DNA from: Noviherbaspirillum autotrophicum
GTDB taxonomy: Bacteria > Pseudomonadota > Gammaproteobacteria > Burkholderiales > Burkholderiaceae_D
Direction: 5' to 3'
Assembly (NCBI RefSeq): GCF_000818395.1
Contig: NZ_JWJG01000028.1
Coordinates: 3,552,303-3,616,302 of the forward strand
DNA length: 64,000 nt
Part shown: positions 1 to 7,402 of the stretch, piece after piece
Layout: every line of letters starts with the position of its first letter
Numbering within the stretch: position 1 is the stretch's first letter
Made by a program: the position numbers and the translations under genes
Notes under the pieces: generated by a model
What the model was told of the DNA's origin: nothing
Databases searched by the model: none
Seen by the model: the letters and a program-made list of their open reading frames with translations, nothing else

Positions 1-894
1 CTCGGGCCGTTGCTGATCGGCGTGTCGATCACGGTCACGTCCTATCTGATCGCCGCCGCCAACGGCTTGGTGGGAAGCTCTTCGTTTTTTGGCACATTGC
101 TATATACCTCCATTTCGATCCTGCTGACGACAGGCGCGTTTACGCTGCTTTATATTGCCGTGCCGAATCGTATGGTCGATTGGCGCGATGCCGTCGCCGG
201 CGGATTTCTGGCCGCCACTGCCTTTGAAATTGCCAAACGCATTTTTGTGGTGTTCGTCACCAAGATCCCGGCGTACACCATGATCTACGGCGCGCTGGCG
301 GCACTGCCGATCTTCCTGTTATGGGTTTATGTTTCCTGGATGATTACGCTGATGGGGGCGGTGCTGGTGGCAGCACTGCCAGTGGTGAAGTACGAGCGCT
401 GGTGGCATGTGGCCACGCCCGGGAGCGCTTTCATCGATGCGATGGCGATCCTGAAAGTCTTGTACGCGGCCAGGGAAGGCGGTGCAACGGCCGCAGTCGA
501 CGCCGCCAGCATCCGCACAAGCACGCGGCTGGGATACGACGAATCGGAAATGCTGCTGACCAAGATGCTGGAAGTCGGCTGGGTCGGCCGGATCAGGACG
601 GAACGGGTGAGGCGTGTCCAGTTCGGCAAGCGCATTACCGAAGGACTGTACAAATGGACGCTGCTGGCGAATCCGCAGCAGCTGAGGCTGTGCGACGTTT
701 ACCGCTTATTCGTTTTCAGCAAGACTGGTGATACGGAATTGGCGGAAAAAGTGGAAGCCGCCGTCGAGCAAGGGTTGAACCAAACCCTGTCCGGCTATTT
801 CACAGCCGGACAGGTAGGAAAGGCCCCGACGGTTTCGGGAGACGTCAGAACGATGCCTGGTCAGAATGGAATGGCGTCGTCCTCGTACTCATAG
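1..894 (+). CDS. YihY/BrkB-family inner membrane protein, 5' truncated by window edge
   Basis: The frame is open from base 1, so the true start lies upstream and only the last ~297 residues are seen. Hydrophobic segments at the start of the visible part and near residues 95-120 ([20 protein letters not shown]) are followed by a soluble C-terminal region. This matches the long YihY/BrkB type of beta- and gammaproteobacteria, once mislabelled ribonuclease BN, in which a winged-helix-like tail follows the membrane core. Molecular function is not established for the family. The last ~34 bases overlap the 3' end of the convergent ssb gene, and the final Ser-rich tail (GMASSSYS) is read from antisense ssb sequence, so the tail may have changed when the neighbouring module arrived. 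Confidence 0.8.
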   Translation, partial: LGPLLIGVSITVTSYLIAAANGLVGSSSFFGTLLYTSISILLTTGAFTLLYIAVPNRMVDWRDAVAGGFLAATAFEIAKRIFVVFVTKIPAYTMIYGALAALPIFLLWVYVSWMITLMGAVLVAALPVVKYERWWHVATPGSAFIDAMAILKVLYAAREGGATAAVDAASIRTSTRLGYDESEMLLTKMLEVGWVGRIRTERVRRVQFGKRITEGLYKWTLLANPQQLRLCDVYRLFVFSKTGDTELAEKVEAAVEQGLNQTLSGYFTAGQVGKAPTVSGDVRTMPGQNGMASSSYS

Positions 895-1301
895 CGCGCC
901 TGCGGCTGGCGGGCATGTTGTGGCGCTGCGGGCGCGTTGTCTTCATTGCTGGCGTCGCTGGCAGCCGGCCGGGCGCCGAGCATGCGCATATCGTCTGCGA
1001 TGATTTCCGTGGTGTAGCGGTCGATATCGTCCTTGCCGGTCCACTTGCGGGTTTGCAACCGCCCTTCGAGGTAGACCAGCGAGCCCTTTTTCAAATACTG
1101 GCCGGCAATCTCAGCGAGTTTGCGATACAACACGACACGGTGCCATTCGGTCGCTTCCTTCTTTTCCCCGCTCGACTTGTCCTTCCAGGTTTCCGTCGTC
1201 GCTACCGCAAGATGAGCAACGGCATCGCCGGCAGCCGTCGAGCGCATTTCCGGATCATGCCCGAGATAGCCGATCAGGGTAACTTTGTTCAGTGTTGCCA
1301 T
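861..1301 (-). CDS. ssb: Single-stranded DNA-binding protein (module-associated SSB)
   Basis: 146 aa. The N-terminal ~110 residues form an SSB OB fold (begins [18 protein letters not shown]; contains [21 protein letters not shown] and the [11 protein letters not shown] strand). A low-complexity linker rich in Ala, Pro and Gln follows, and the acidic tip is EDDAIPF, the partner-docking peptide of bacterial SSBs. A good ribosome site (AGGAG, 6 bases upstream) supports the start. It is the last gene of a minus-strand operon with a Gp157-like protein and a Sak4-like ATPase, and Sak4-type annealases are known to work with a cognate SSB. That context suggests a phage-derived second SSB, although a host ssb cannot be excluded from sequence alone. 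Confidence 0.93.
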   Translation of the reverse strand: MATLNKVTLIGYLGHDPEMRSTAAGDAVAHLAVATTETWKDKSSGEKKEATEWHRVVLYRKLAEIAGQYLKKGSLVYLEGRLQTRKWTGKDDIDRYTTEIIADDMRMLGARPAASDASNEDNAPAAPQHARQPQARYEYEDDAIPF

Positions 1302-1323
1302 AGCAATCTCCTAGCTGGGTAAT

Positions 1324-1830
1324 CTAATGAATCTCAAGGCGCACATGCTGCTCGCTATGCGCTCCGGGGACAGGGATGCCTGATTTCAATGCCGCTGCGA
1401 TCGCCTTTTTATCCGGTGTCGGCGCCGGTGGCTCGTGCCGGATGAGGAAATTCGGCGGCAAGGCGGCTTCCTGGTCGATGACGACTTGCGGCGGATTCTT
1501 CCTGACTGCGATCGAGAACAATGCCGTGGTTGCCTTGTCGCGGCCCGCTGCCTGCATCAAATCGAGCATCAGCTTGCGGGCGCGCTCGGTGGCGCGCAGC
1601 AGCGCGACATGGCGGCGTTCGAGGTTGGCAATCGTCTGTTGCACGCCACTGGCGGCGCTTTCGATGTTGCGCACCATCTTGGCAAGATTCTCGAGCCGCT
1701 CGTCGAGCGGCCCGGAAATGCTGTCCAGCGTGTCCGCAATCACCTGCTCGTCGTTGTGCCGCTCGGCCAGAATTTCAGCCAGTTGCCGGTACTGCGCCGC
1801 AAGTTCGAAGGCTTCAAACATCGGATTCAT
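1324..1830 (-). CDS. Gp157-like phage protein (siphovirus Gp157 family)
   Basis: 168 aa. The central part (residues ~35-95) is a predicted long coiled coil (ERLENLAKMVRNIESAASGVQQTIANLERR). It is followed by the pattern 'basic helix, then TALFSIAVRKNPPQVVID, then IP...' that characterises the siphovirus Gp157 family, found in phage early recombination and replication regions and reported to be linked with phage resistance in Streptococcus. Biochemical role is unknown. Its ATG overlaps the TGA of the upstream Sak4-like gene by 4 bp, indicating translational coupling, and ssb follows 22 bp later. Family assignment is from recalled sequence pattern and is fairly secure; function is not. Confidence 0.75.
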   Translation of the reverse strand: MNPMFEAFELAAQYRQLAEILAERHNDEQVIADTLDSISGPLDERLENLAKMVRNIESAASGVQQTIANLERRHVALLRATERARKLMLDLMQAAGRDKATTALFSIAVRKNPPQVVIDQEAALPPNFLIRHEPPAPTPDKKAIAAALKSGIPVPGAHSEQHVRLEIH

Positions 1831-2756
1831 GCGGTAACCCCATAAGCAGCACTGTTATGCACTTCGAGCCAGACCTTGCGCGCATCCTTCACCCTCGTCA
1901 GGTCGGCCAGCGCATCGGGATCGGGCAAGGCGTTCGCCGCACGGTAAGCAACTGAAAACGCCTGGAACAGATCATCCACCGAGCCGGCCCGGTAAATTGA
2001 ACCGATCAGCTCCGCCTTCTGTTCCTCCGGCATGACATTGTGTTTGACCTGTGGCTCGTCCATGCCGGTATTCAGCCAGCCAAGCAGACGGCGCCCGGTA
2101 TCAAGTTCCGGCCGGAAGATCTGGCCATCGAACAGTTGCGTGCGGTCCTTGCCGACAAAGGCCATGTGCTGCACATCGAGTTCGAAGAAGGTCGTGAACT
2201 CGTACTCGATGCCATCGCGCATGATCGGTGCCAGACCAATCTTGCGCACCACCTGCTTGCCGGTACGTTCATCCTTTTCCTGCACGTACTCGGTCTTGGC
2301 ACGCATTGTTGCAATGATGTGGCAGGGACTTTGCAGCAGGGTTTCGACCAGGGCATTGTGCTCCGGAGTCACCTGCCGCCAGGCTTGCCAGCTGTTGCCG
2401 GACTTGTCGGCGATCTTGCCTTGCCGGTCGAGCGAACCGCCTTCGCCGCTCCATGCATGGGTCAGACTGTCGACGATGATGGTCGATACGCCCGCTTCCT
2501 CTAGCGCATGAATTGCTTCGATATAACGTGCCGGTGTAAAGGGCGGCGTGAGCGACAGCACGTCATAGCCTTCCGGCAGCAGATCGGCATACAGGTCGCC
2601 GCTGCCGTGTTCGGTATCGATCATGCCGATCCGCCCGCCCAGGCCGCTGGCAATCAGCAGCGCGGAATAGGTCTTGCCGCTGCCAGCCGGTCCGGACATG
2701 CCAAGACGCAGCTTGGCGCGACGCTTCGTGGCACGATGAATCTCAAATGTACTCAT
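1827..2756 (-). CDS. Sak4-like phage recombinase/annealase ATPase (RecA-like P-loop)
   Basis: 309 aa from the ATG at 2756, chosen because AAGGAA lies 7-8 bases upstream; an upstream extension to 2858 lacks a site. The Walker A motif GPAGSGKT (residues 22-29) follows a basic N-terminus, the Walker B region reads STIIVDSLTHAW, and a later segment (HIIATMRAKTEYVQ...KIGLAPIMRDGIEYEF) is typical of phage 'AAA_24/Sak4' proteins. Sak4 proteins (e.g. phage HK620) are RecA-like single-strand annealing recombinases whose activity is stimulated by the partner SSB, and an SSB lies two genes downstream here. The C-terminal ~70 residues look like a helical accessory region. Other P-loop phage DNA-binding ATPases remain possible. 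Confidence 0.8.
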   Translation of the reverse strand: MSTFEIHRATKRRAKLRLGMSGPAGSGKTYSALLIASGLGGRIGMIDTEHGSGDLYADLLPEGYDVLSLTPPFTPARYIEAIHALEEAGVSTIIVDSLTHAWSGEGGSLDRQGKIADKSGNSWQAWRQVTPEHNALVETLLQSPCHIIATMRAKTEYVQEKDERTGKQVVRKIGLAPIMRDGIEYEFTTFFELDVQHMAFVGKDRTQLFDGQIFRPELDTGRRLLGWLNTGMDEPQVKHNVMPEEQKAELIGSIYRAGSVDDLFQAFSVAYRAANALPDPDALADLTRVKDARKVWLEVHNSAAYGVTA

Positions 2757-2905
2757 GATTTCGTTCCTTTCCTGGTCCTCGTGTTCAATGTGCTCCAAAC
2801 GGCCAACTTGCTCATACCACTGCATTCCGCCGTCATTCCAATCAGCCTGGCAATCCATTGCCTGATTCCCGCAAATCGGTTGTTAACTACCGAAAAGGTA
2901 GTCAT
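2753..2905 (-). CDS. Possible small ORF (50 aa) coupled to the Sak4-like gene
   Basis: An ATG at 2905 opens a 50-codon frame (begins MTTFSVVNNRFAGIRQWIAR) whose TGA overlaps the ATG of the Sak4-like gene as ATGA. This fills the otherwise unexplained 183-bp gap in the operon. No convincing ribosome site precedes it, and I do not recognise the peptide. The tidy stop/start overlap is the only positive evidence. A small hairpin (ACTACC-gaaaa-GGTAGT, 2886-2902) lies across its first codons. Confidence 0.35.
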   Translation of the reverse strand: MTTFSVVNNRFAGIRQWIARLIGMTAECSGMSKLAVWSTLNTRTRKGTKS

Positions 2906-2939
2906 GAAAGACGTGCCTGCCGCTGCTCCGTGCTGTTGA

Positions 2940-3641
2940 TCAGCACAAGTTCTTGATTCTCACCTGCGCGATGATTTCCTGCGCACTGCGCGTAATGGAA
3001 CGTTTCGGCAGCAGCTGCTCGACATGGCTGGCCGACAACCGTTTCTTATCCACCGCTTCCAGCAGCGCCCGCTCGCGTCCGGCTGGATCATTGCCAAGCG
3101 ATGGTGTCCAGTGCGGCGGCTCGCGTCGGATGCGCGCATCCAGCACAGCCTTTGCATACGTATCGCGAAACGCACTGCGCGCGCCGCCTGCATCACCAAC
3201 ATTGAGTAACGGCAACACCGTACCCCAGGCCATGGCCATCTCGTCGGTCCAGACCACGGACGCCAATTCACTCCTGGGCATCATCGCCCAGGCTTCGTCC
3301 GCATCCGGCCGCCCGTCATCGATGCGCGTCAGGATATCGGACATTTTCAGCGGACCTTGCAATTCCATTCGGCAGCGTGCTAGTGCGGCCAGCACTTTCT
3401 CTTCGTCGAAATCGCCCAAATCGCTTGCCAACATGTCGGCAGCGGCCGCCGACAAGGTCTGCCCGCACACTTCAGCCGTCAAAGAGATTGCCTGCACCAG
3501 CACGGCGCGCTTTGCTTCGCGGCGTGCGATCGGCCCGACAGAGCTCTGATTGCTCCATTGCGGATAGTGGATCTTCATCTTTTTCATAACATTCAAGCAG
3601 TGTGATTGCGGAATAAGGCTCGACGCATCACTTGCACGCAT
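2940..3641 (-). CDS. Phage replication-region protein, function unknown
   Basis: 233 aa from the ATG at 3641, chosen because GAGG lies 7 bases upstream; the longer frame to 3836 has no such site and would cross the divergent promoter region. The middle holds a helical segment (DFDEEKVLAALARCRMELQGPLKMSDILTRIDDGR in two parts) followed by DEAWAMMPRSELASVVWTDEM. I recall this pattern from uncharacterised proteins encoded in phage replication modules, next to helicase-loader genes. No catalytic motif is visible. It is the first gene of the leftward operon and faces the HTH regulator across a 166-bp intergenic region, as an early phage gene would. A DNA-replication accessory or helicase-loader role is inference only. 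Confidence 0.6.
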   Translation of the reverse strand: MRASDASSLIPQSHCLNVMKKMKIHYPQWSNQSSVGPIARREAKRAVLVQAISLTAEVCGQTLSAAAADMLASDLGDFDEEKVLAALARCRMELQGPLKMSDILTRIDDGRPDADEAWAMMPRSELASVVWTDEMAMAWGTVLPLLNVGDAGGARSAFRDTYAKAVLDARIRREPPHWTPSLGNDPAGRERALLEAVDKKRLSASHVEQLLPKRSITRSAQEIIAQVRIKNLC

Positions 3642-3807
3642 TTCTTTGCCTCGGTTAATCGTCGAAAGTTTGTTACGCCCGGTAAGTCGCTTTTGAGCAA
3701 AAAACGATACAAAGCTGAAATGCGCCAAATATGGTTGCATTGGCTCAACAAAAATCGGCGCGCCTGGAGTACACTGTCTGGCCTCTTGCAGCATCGGCGA
3801 CAGGACG

Positions 3808-4212
3808 ATGGATAGTGCACAAATAAGACATAACAATTTCCGGAAGCTGTTTGATGATTTCGTCCGTCAGCATCCAGACCTGCCGCAGCGTGGCATGCTC
3901 AAGCTGTTTGCTCAGCATCTGGAGCTGTCCGACCGCTACCTCAGCCATATCAAATGCAATCGTAAAAATATCGGCAACAATGTCGCGCGTGCCATCGAAG
4001 AGCGGTTGAAACTGCCGCGTGGCTGGATGGACCGCGAACACGACGCGTTCAGCATGCCTGTCGATGAAAAAGAAAAACTGTTTGTCGAAACGGCGCTGAC
4101 CCTATTTCGGTCGCAACCGGAAAATGCCCGCGAAATCATGATCGACATGCTGCGCCAACGCTTGCAGGCTCCGCCGCCAGCGCCGAAACGCCGTCAACCA
4201 AAGTTCGACTGA
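3808..4212 (+). CDS. Helix-turn-helix phage-type transcriptional regulator
   Basis: 134 aa, ATG preceded by AGGA. Residues ~28-75 form a probable DNA-binding domain (GMLKLFAQHLELSDRYLSHIK, then NIGNNVARAIEERLKLPRGWMD). The latter phrase is typical of small prophage repressors, where 'LPRGWMD' ends the HTH domain. There is no S24 peptidase domain, so it would not self-cleave in the SOS response. The C-terminus is basic and proline-rich. It is transcribed divergently from the recombination operon, the arrangement of a repressor/early-promoter switch. Possible half-sites TTGAGC (3693-3698) and GCTCAA (3743-3748) lie between the two start codons. Repression of the leftward operon is inference. 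Confidence 0.75.
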   Translation: MDSAQIRHNNFRKLFDDFVRQHPDLPQRGMLKLFAQHLELSDRYLSHIKCNRKNIGNNVARAIEERLKLPRGWMDREHDAFSMPVDEKEKLFVETALTLFRSQPENAREIMIDMLRQRLQAPPPAPKRRQPKFD

Positions 4213-4287
4213 GACTGGCTGGAAAATAAATCAATGCTTGCCTGAGCGTAACGGGAACGTGTTGCGCATCCTGTCCACTTACAGATA

Positions 4288-4303
4288 CTGTATAAATACA
4301 CAG
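4288..4303. promoter_or_regulatory. LexA (SOS) box candidate
   Basis: CTGTATAAATACACAG fits the CTGT-N8-ACAG LexA operator used in enterobacteria and betaproteobacteria, and the flanks (TA before, TG after) extend the similarity. A possible -10 (TATAAA, 4291-4296, or TACTGT, 4286-4291) lies inside or against it, as in known SOS promoters. No full gene follows on the plus strand: only a 19-codon frame (4330-4389) before the terminator at 4452. No minus-strand gene reads away from it either. The 337-bp stretch 4213-4549 otherwise holds nothing recognisable. Confidence 0.65.
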
Positions 4304-4451
4304 TGAATGTTAAACAAAGTGGCGGCGATATGCAATACCAAATAGGTAGTTTGGTCAGAAAAAATTCGGCGGCGTTGCATCCATGCTGATTGCTTTTGAT
4401 TAACGCGTAAGATACTGTTTCAAAAGGAATTTGTTGCGGTGGTGGGAGCGC

Positions 4452-4497
4452 GTGAAGCTACTTCTTGTTATTGATATGTAGCTTCACTGTCATTTTT
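4452..4497 (+). terminator. Intrinsic terminator candidate
   Basis: Perfect 10-bp stem GTGAAGCTAC (4452-4461) / GTAGCTTCAC (4478-4487), 16-nt loop, then TGTCATTTTT. It would end the short transcript expected from the LexA-box promoter. It could also act for the opposite strand behind the hydrolase gene, though the T-run is on the plus side. Confidence 0.6.
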
Positions 4498-4549
4498 CAA
4501 GTGGATAAATGCGACTGTTTTGGGTGATTTTTTGCTCGCCGGCCAGCCA

Positions 4550-5362
4550 TCAATCCGGTACGCGAGAGAATGCGTACAGCGCATCGAGCACCGCATCCGG
4601 TTGTTCCGCCATCAACGCATGGCCGCAGTGATCGATTTGCACCACCTGACAGTGCGGCAGATTGGCGCTTAGCGTTGCCGAAGCCTTCAGCGTCGTCATC
4701 ATGTCGCGCTTGCCAAGCACGAGCAGGGCCGGGCTGGCGACGGCTTTCGCCGCTGCTTCCCCATTCGCGTAGGCGTTGCAGGCGGAAAAGTCGATATAGA
4801 ACACCTTTGCCGGATTGCGCCTGGCAATATGCTGCATCAGTCGCTGCGCGCCGCCCATCACGTAAAACCCCGGGCCGGGGCAGGAGGGCTTGTGCGCGAT
4901 CGACGAATGCGACCAAATGTTGACCATGTCGATTGCCTTCTGCTCTTCGTTTTTCGCCGCCTCCAGCAGCATGCTCGATACTTTCATCGGATAGGCGGTG
5001 CCGACCATGGCCAGCTTGCTGCATCGTTGCGGTGCGCGGAATGCCGTCTCCAGCGCAACCAATGACCCCATGCTGTGACCGATCAGGATCGCCTTGTGCA
5101 CGCCTGCCGCATCCAGCACTGCGAGCAGCCAGTCCGCCATGGCTTCGACCGTTGCCAGCGGCTCGCCCTTGCTGCGCCCATGACCGGGCAGGTCGACCGC
5201 CAGCACGCCGAAACCATGGTGCGCGAAATACCGGGTCTGCAGGACCCAGACAGAATGATCGTTCTGGGCGCCGTGGATGAACACGGCCGTGGGCAGGGAC
5301 GGATCGAACGGCTTGCCGCCGGTGTAGCAATAGGCTTCGTGGCCTTGTACGTTGAATAGCAC
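4550..5362 (-). CDS. Alpha/beta-fold hydrolase
   Basis: 270 aa, GTG start at 5362 with AAGGAG 6 bases upstream. HG motif (residues 30-31, VFIHGA) for the oxyanion hole, VDLPGHGRS, nucleophile elbow GHSMG with Ser97, and a likely catalytic His at about 248 (CGHALM). A full-length soluble hydrolase of the epoxide hydrolase/esterase type; substrate unknown. The start codon sits 1 bp after the metY stop, so the two are co-transcribed and probably translationally coupled. A link to sulfur amino-acid metabolism is therefore possible but unproven. It lacks features that would mark it as homoserine O-acetyltransferase (about 380 aa). Confidence 0.85.
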   Translation of the reverse strand: MLFNVQGHEAYCYTGGKPFDPSLPTAVFIHGAQNDHSVWVLQTRYFAHHGFGVLAVDLPGHGRSKGEPLATVEAMADWLLAVLDAAGVHKAILIGHSMGSLVALETAFRAPQRCSKLAMVGTAYPMKVSSMLLEAAKNEEQKAIDMVNIWSHSSIAHKPSCPGPGFYVMGGAQRLMQHIARRNPAKVFYIDFSACNAYANGEAAAKAVASPALLVLGKRDMMTTLKASATLSANLPHCQVVQIDHCGHALMAEQPDAVLDALYAFSRVPD

Positions 5363-5363
5363 C

Positions 5364-6674
5364 TCATGCTCCTTTCTGCGCAGCCTTCAGCCCGCGTCCC
5401 AAATCTTCGATCAGGTCGTCGGTGTCTTCCAGGCCGATCGACAGGCGCATCGTGCCTTCGGTGATGCCGGCTTCCTGCAGCTGATCAGCTGGCACCCGGA
5501 AATGGGTGGTCGACGCCGGATGGATGACCAGTGACTTGGCATCGCCGACATTAGCCAGGTGGGAGAAGATCCGCAGCGACTCGACGAAGCGGCGGCCCGC
5601 GGCGCGGTCCCCCTTGATGCTGAACGAAAACACTGCGCCGCATCCCTTCGGCAGCAGCTTTTGCGCCAGTGCATGATCCGGATGGGAGGCGAGTTCCGGG
5701 TAGGCGACCGAATCCACTGCCGGATGCGCAGCCAGAAATTCGACGATGCGGCGGGTATTGGCTACATGACGCTCCATGCGCAGGCTCAGTGTCTCGATTC
5801 CCTGCAGGATGGCGAATGCGTTGTGGGGGCTCATCACGGCGCCGAAGTCGCGCAAGCCTTCGCGTCGCGCACGCAGCGAGAACGGCGCGACCGACGATTC
5901 TTCGGAAAACACCATGCCGTGAAACCCGTCATACGGTTCGCACAGCTCGGCAAAATGGCCGGTTTTTTCATATGCAAGCTGCCAGTCGAACGTACCTCCG
6001 TCGACGAGCAGGCCGCCGACGGCTGTGCCATGCCCGCACAGGAACTTGGTTGCAGAATGCAAGATCAGGTCGGCGCCATGCGCGAACGGCTGCAACAGGT
6101 ATGGCGTGGTAAAGGTCGCATCCACCATCAGCGGCAGATGGCGTTCGTGTGCGATCGCGGCGACTTGGGGGATGTCGAGCACGTCGAGCCCCGGATTGCC
6201 GAGCGTTTCCCCGAACAGCACCTTGGTATTGGGACGGATTGCGCCGCGCCAGGCATCGAGGTCGCGCGGATCGACGAAGGTGGTGTCGATGCCGAAGCGC
6301 TTTAACGTATAGGCAAGCAAGTTGTGCGAGCCGCCGTACAGCGCGCGCGAGGCGACCACGTGCGAGCCGGCACCGGCGATCGTGGCCAGCCCCAGATGAA
6401 GCGCCGCCTGGCCGCTGGCGACGGCGATTCCCGCCACGCCGCCTTCCAGCGCTGCGATGCGCTCTTCCAGCACCGCATTGGTCGGGTTGGAGATGCGCGA
6501 GTACACGTGACCGGCGCGCTCCATGTTAAACAGCGAGGCTGCGTGGTCGGAATCCTTGAACACGAACGAGGTGGTCAGGTAGATCGGCGTGGCGCGCGCG
6601 CCGGTGGTGGGGTCGGGCGCGGCTCCGGCATGCAGCGACAGGGTGTCGAAGCCGGGGTATTTGGGATCGCTCAT
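5364..6674 (-). CDS. metY: O-acetylhomoserine sulfhydrylase (PLP-dependent)
   Basis: 436 aa, full length for the Cys/Met-metabolism PLP family of the MetY type. N-terminal FDTLSLHAGAAPDPTTGARATPIY is the usual MetY opening, YSRISNPTNAVLEERIAALEGG is the phosphate/substrate region, and the PLP lysine is K210 in LHSATKFLCGHG. The enzyme makes homocysteine directly from O-acetylhomoserine and sulfide in the cytoplasm. The window also encodes MetZ (36875-38116), so two direct-sulfhydrylation routes are present. The TGTCA-N6-TGACA repeat at 6741-6756, between this gene and the divergent CBS gene, may be a regulator site, but the evidence is weak. Confidence 0.92.
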   Translation of the reverse strand: MSDPKYPGFDTLSLHAGAAPDPTTGARATPIYLTTSFVFKDSDHAASLFNMERAGHVYSRISNPTNAVLEERIAALEGGVAGIAVASGQAALHLGLATIAGAGSHVVASRALYGGSHNLLAYTLKRFGIDTTFVDPRDLDAWRGAIRPNTKVLFGETLGNPGLDVLDIPQVAAIAHERHLPLMVDATFTTPYLLQPFAHGADLILHSATKFLCGHGTAVGGLLVDGGTFDWQLAYEKTGHFAELCEPYDGFHGMVFSEESSVAPFSLRARREGLRDFGAVMSPHNAFAILQGIETLSLRMERHVANTRRIVEFLAAHPAVDSVAYPELASHPDHALAQKLLPKGCGAVFSFSIKGDRAAGRRFVESLRIFSHLANVGDAKSLVIHPASTTHFRVPADQLQEAGITEGTMRLSIGLEDTDDLIEDLGRGLKAAQKGA

Positions 6675-6836
6675 GAGGTGGTTTGTCTCCCGGAACTGGT
6701 TTGAGTGTGCGCAATCCTAGCATCGAACGCAACATTGAGCTGTCATGCAGGTGACATCTGCCGTGCTGGATTTTTCAGGCAGCTTAGGCTACATTTGAGC
6801 TGCTAAAACAACAATTCCTCTACCAGGGTGACGCCC

Positions 6837-7283
6837 ATGAAAGTATCCGAGATTCTGAAGGTCAAAGGAGACATCCTTTATACCGTGACGCCAGACACGC
6901 CGATGTCGCAAGCCGTCGACACCATGGCGGAAAAGGATATCGGCTCGCTGGTGGTGATGGAGTACGGCGAGCTGGTCGGCATGCTGTCGTTCCGCGAAGT
7001 GATGAAAGCGCTGTACGACAACAAGGGCGAGATCGGCAGCGGCACCGTGCGCAAGCACATGGACGACCATCCGATCACGATCACGCCCGACACCGACGTC
7101 AACGAAGTGCGCCGCCTGATGCTGGAGCGTCATGCGCGTTATGTCCCGGTGGTGGATGCCAAGACCCTGATGGGCGTGATTTCGTTCTATGACGTGGCGA
7201 AAGCGGTGTTCGAGGCGCAAAGCTTCGAAAACAAGATGCTCAAGGCCTACATCCGCGATTGGCCGGCCGAGGGCGACGAATAA
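6837..7283 (+). CDS. CBS-domain pair protein
   Basis: 148 aa from the ATG at 6837, preceded by AGGG; a GTG at 6828 is an alternative. Two CBS motifs: residues ~8-60 (ILYTVTPDTPMSQAVDTMAEKDIGSLVV) and ~75-130 (PITITPDTDVNEVRRLMLERHARYVPVV). Stand-alone CBS pairs bind adenine nucleotides (AMP, ATP, NADH or SAM) and act as energy or metabolite sensors, usually through partner proteins. The partner here is not evident. It is monocistronic: divergent from metY and followed by a strong terminator. Confidence 0.9.
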   Translation: MKVSEILKVKGDILYTVTPDTPMSQAVDTMAEKDIGSLVVMEYGELVGMLSFREVMKALYDNKGEIGSGTVRKHMDDHPITITPDTDVNEVRRLMLERHARYVPVVDAKTLMGVISFYDVAKAVFEAQSFENKMLKAYIRDWPAEGDE

Positions 7284-7300
7284 CAATCACGTCCACGCGA

Positions 7301-7346
7301 TGAAACAGGCCGTTCATGGTAAGCGAACCATGAACGGCCTGTTTCA
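7301..7346 (+). terminator. Very strong intrinsic hairpin after the CBS gene
   Basis: A perfect 20-bp inverted repeat (7301-7320 with 7327-7346) around a 6-nt loop. The A-rich left foot and T-rich right foot make it potentially bidirectional. A clear T-run follows only from ~7359. It most likely insulates the CBS gene from the oxidoreductase gene. Confidence 0.75.
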
Positions 7347-7402
7347 TATGCGCGCCCGTTTTTAGGCATCATTTGCGGCAACCAGGAAAGGGGATTCCAT
7401 CC

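Noticed and set aside
4271-4284. CTGTCCACTTACAG as a second LexA box
   Set aside because: The half-sites are separated by 6, not 8, bases, so it does not fit the operator; the box at 4288 does.
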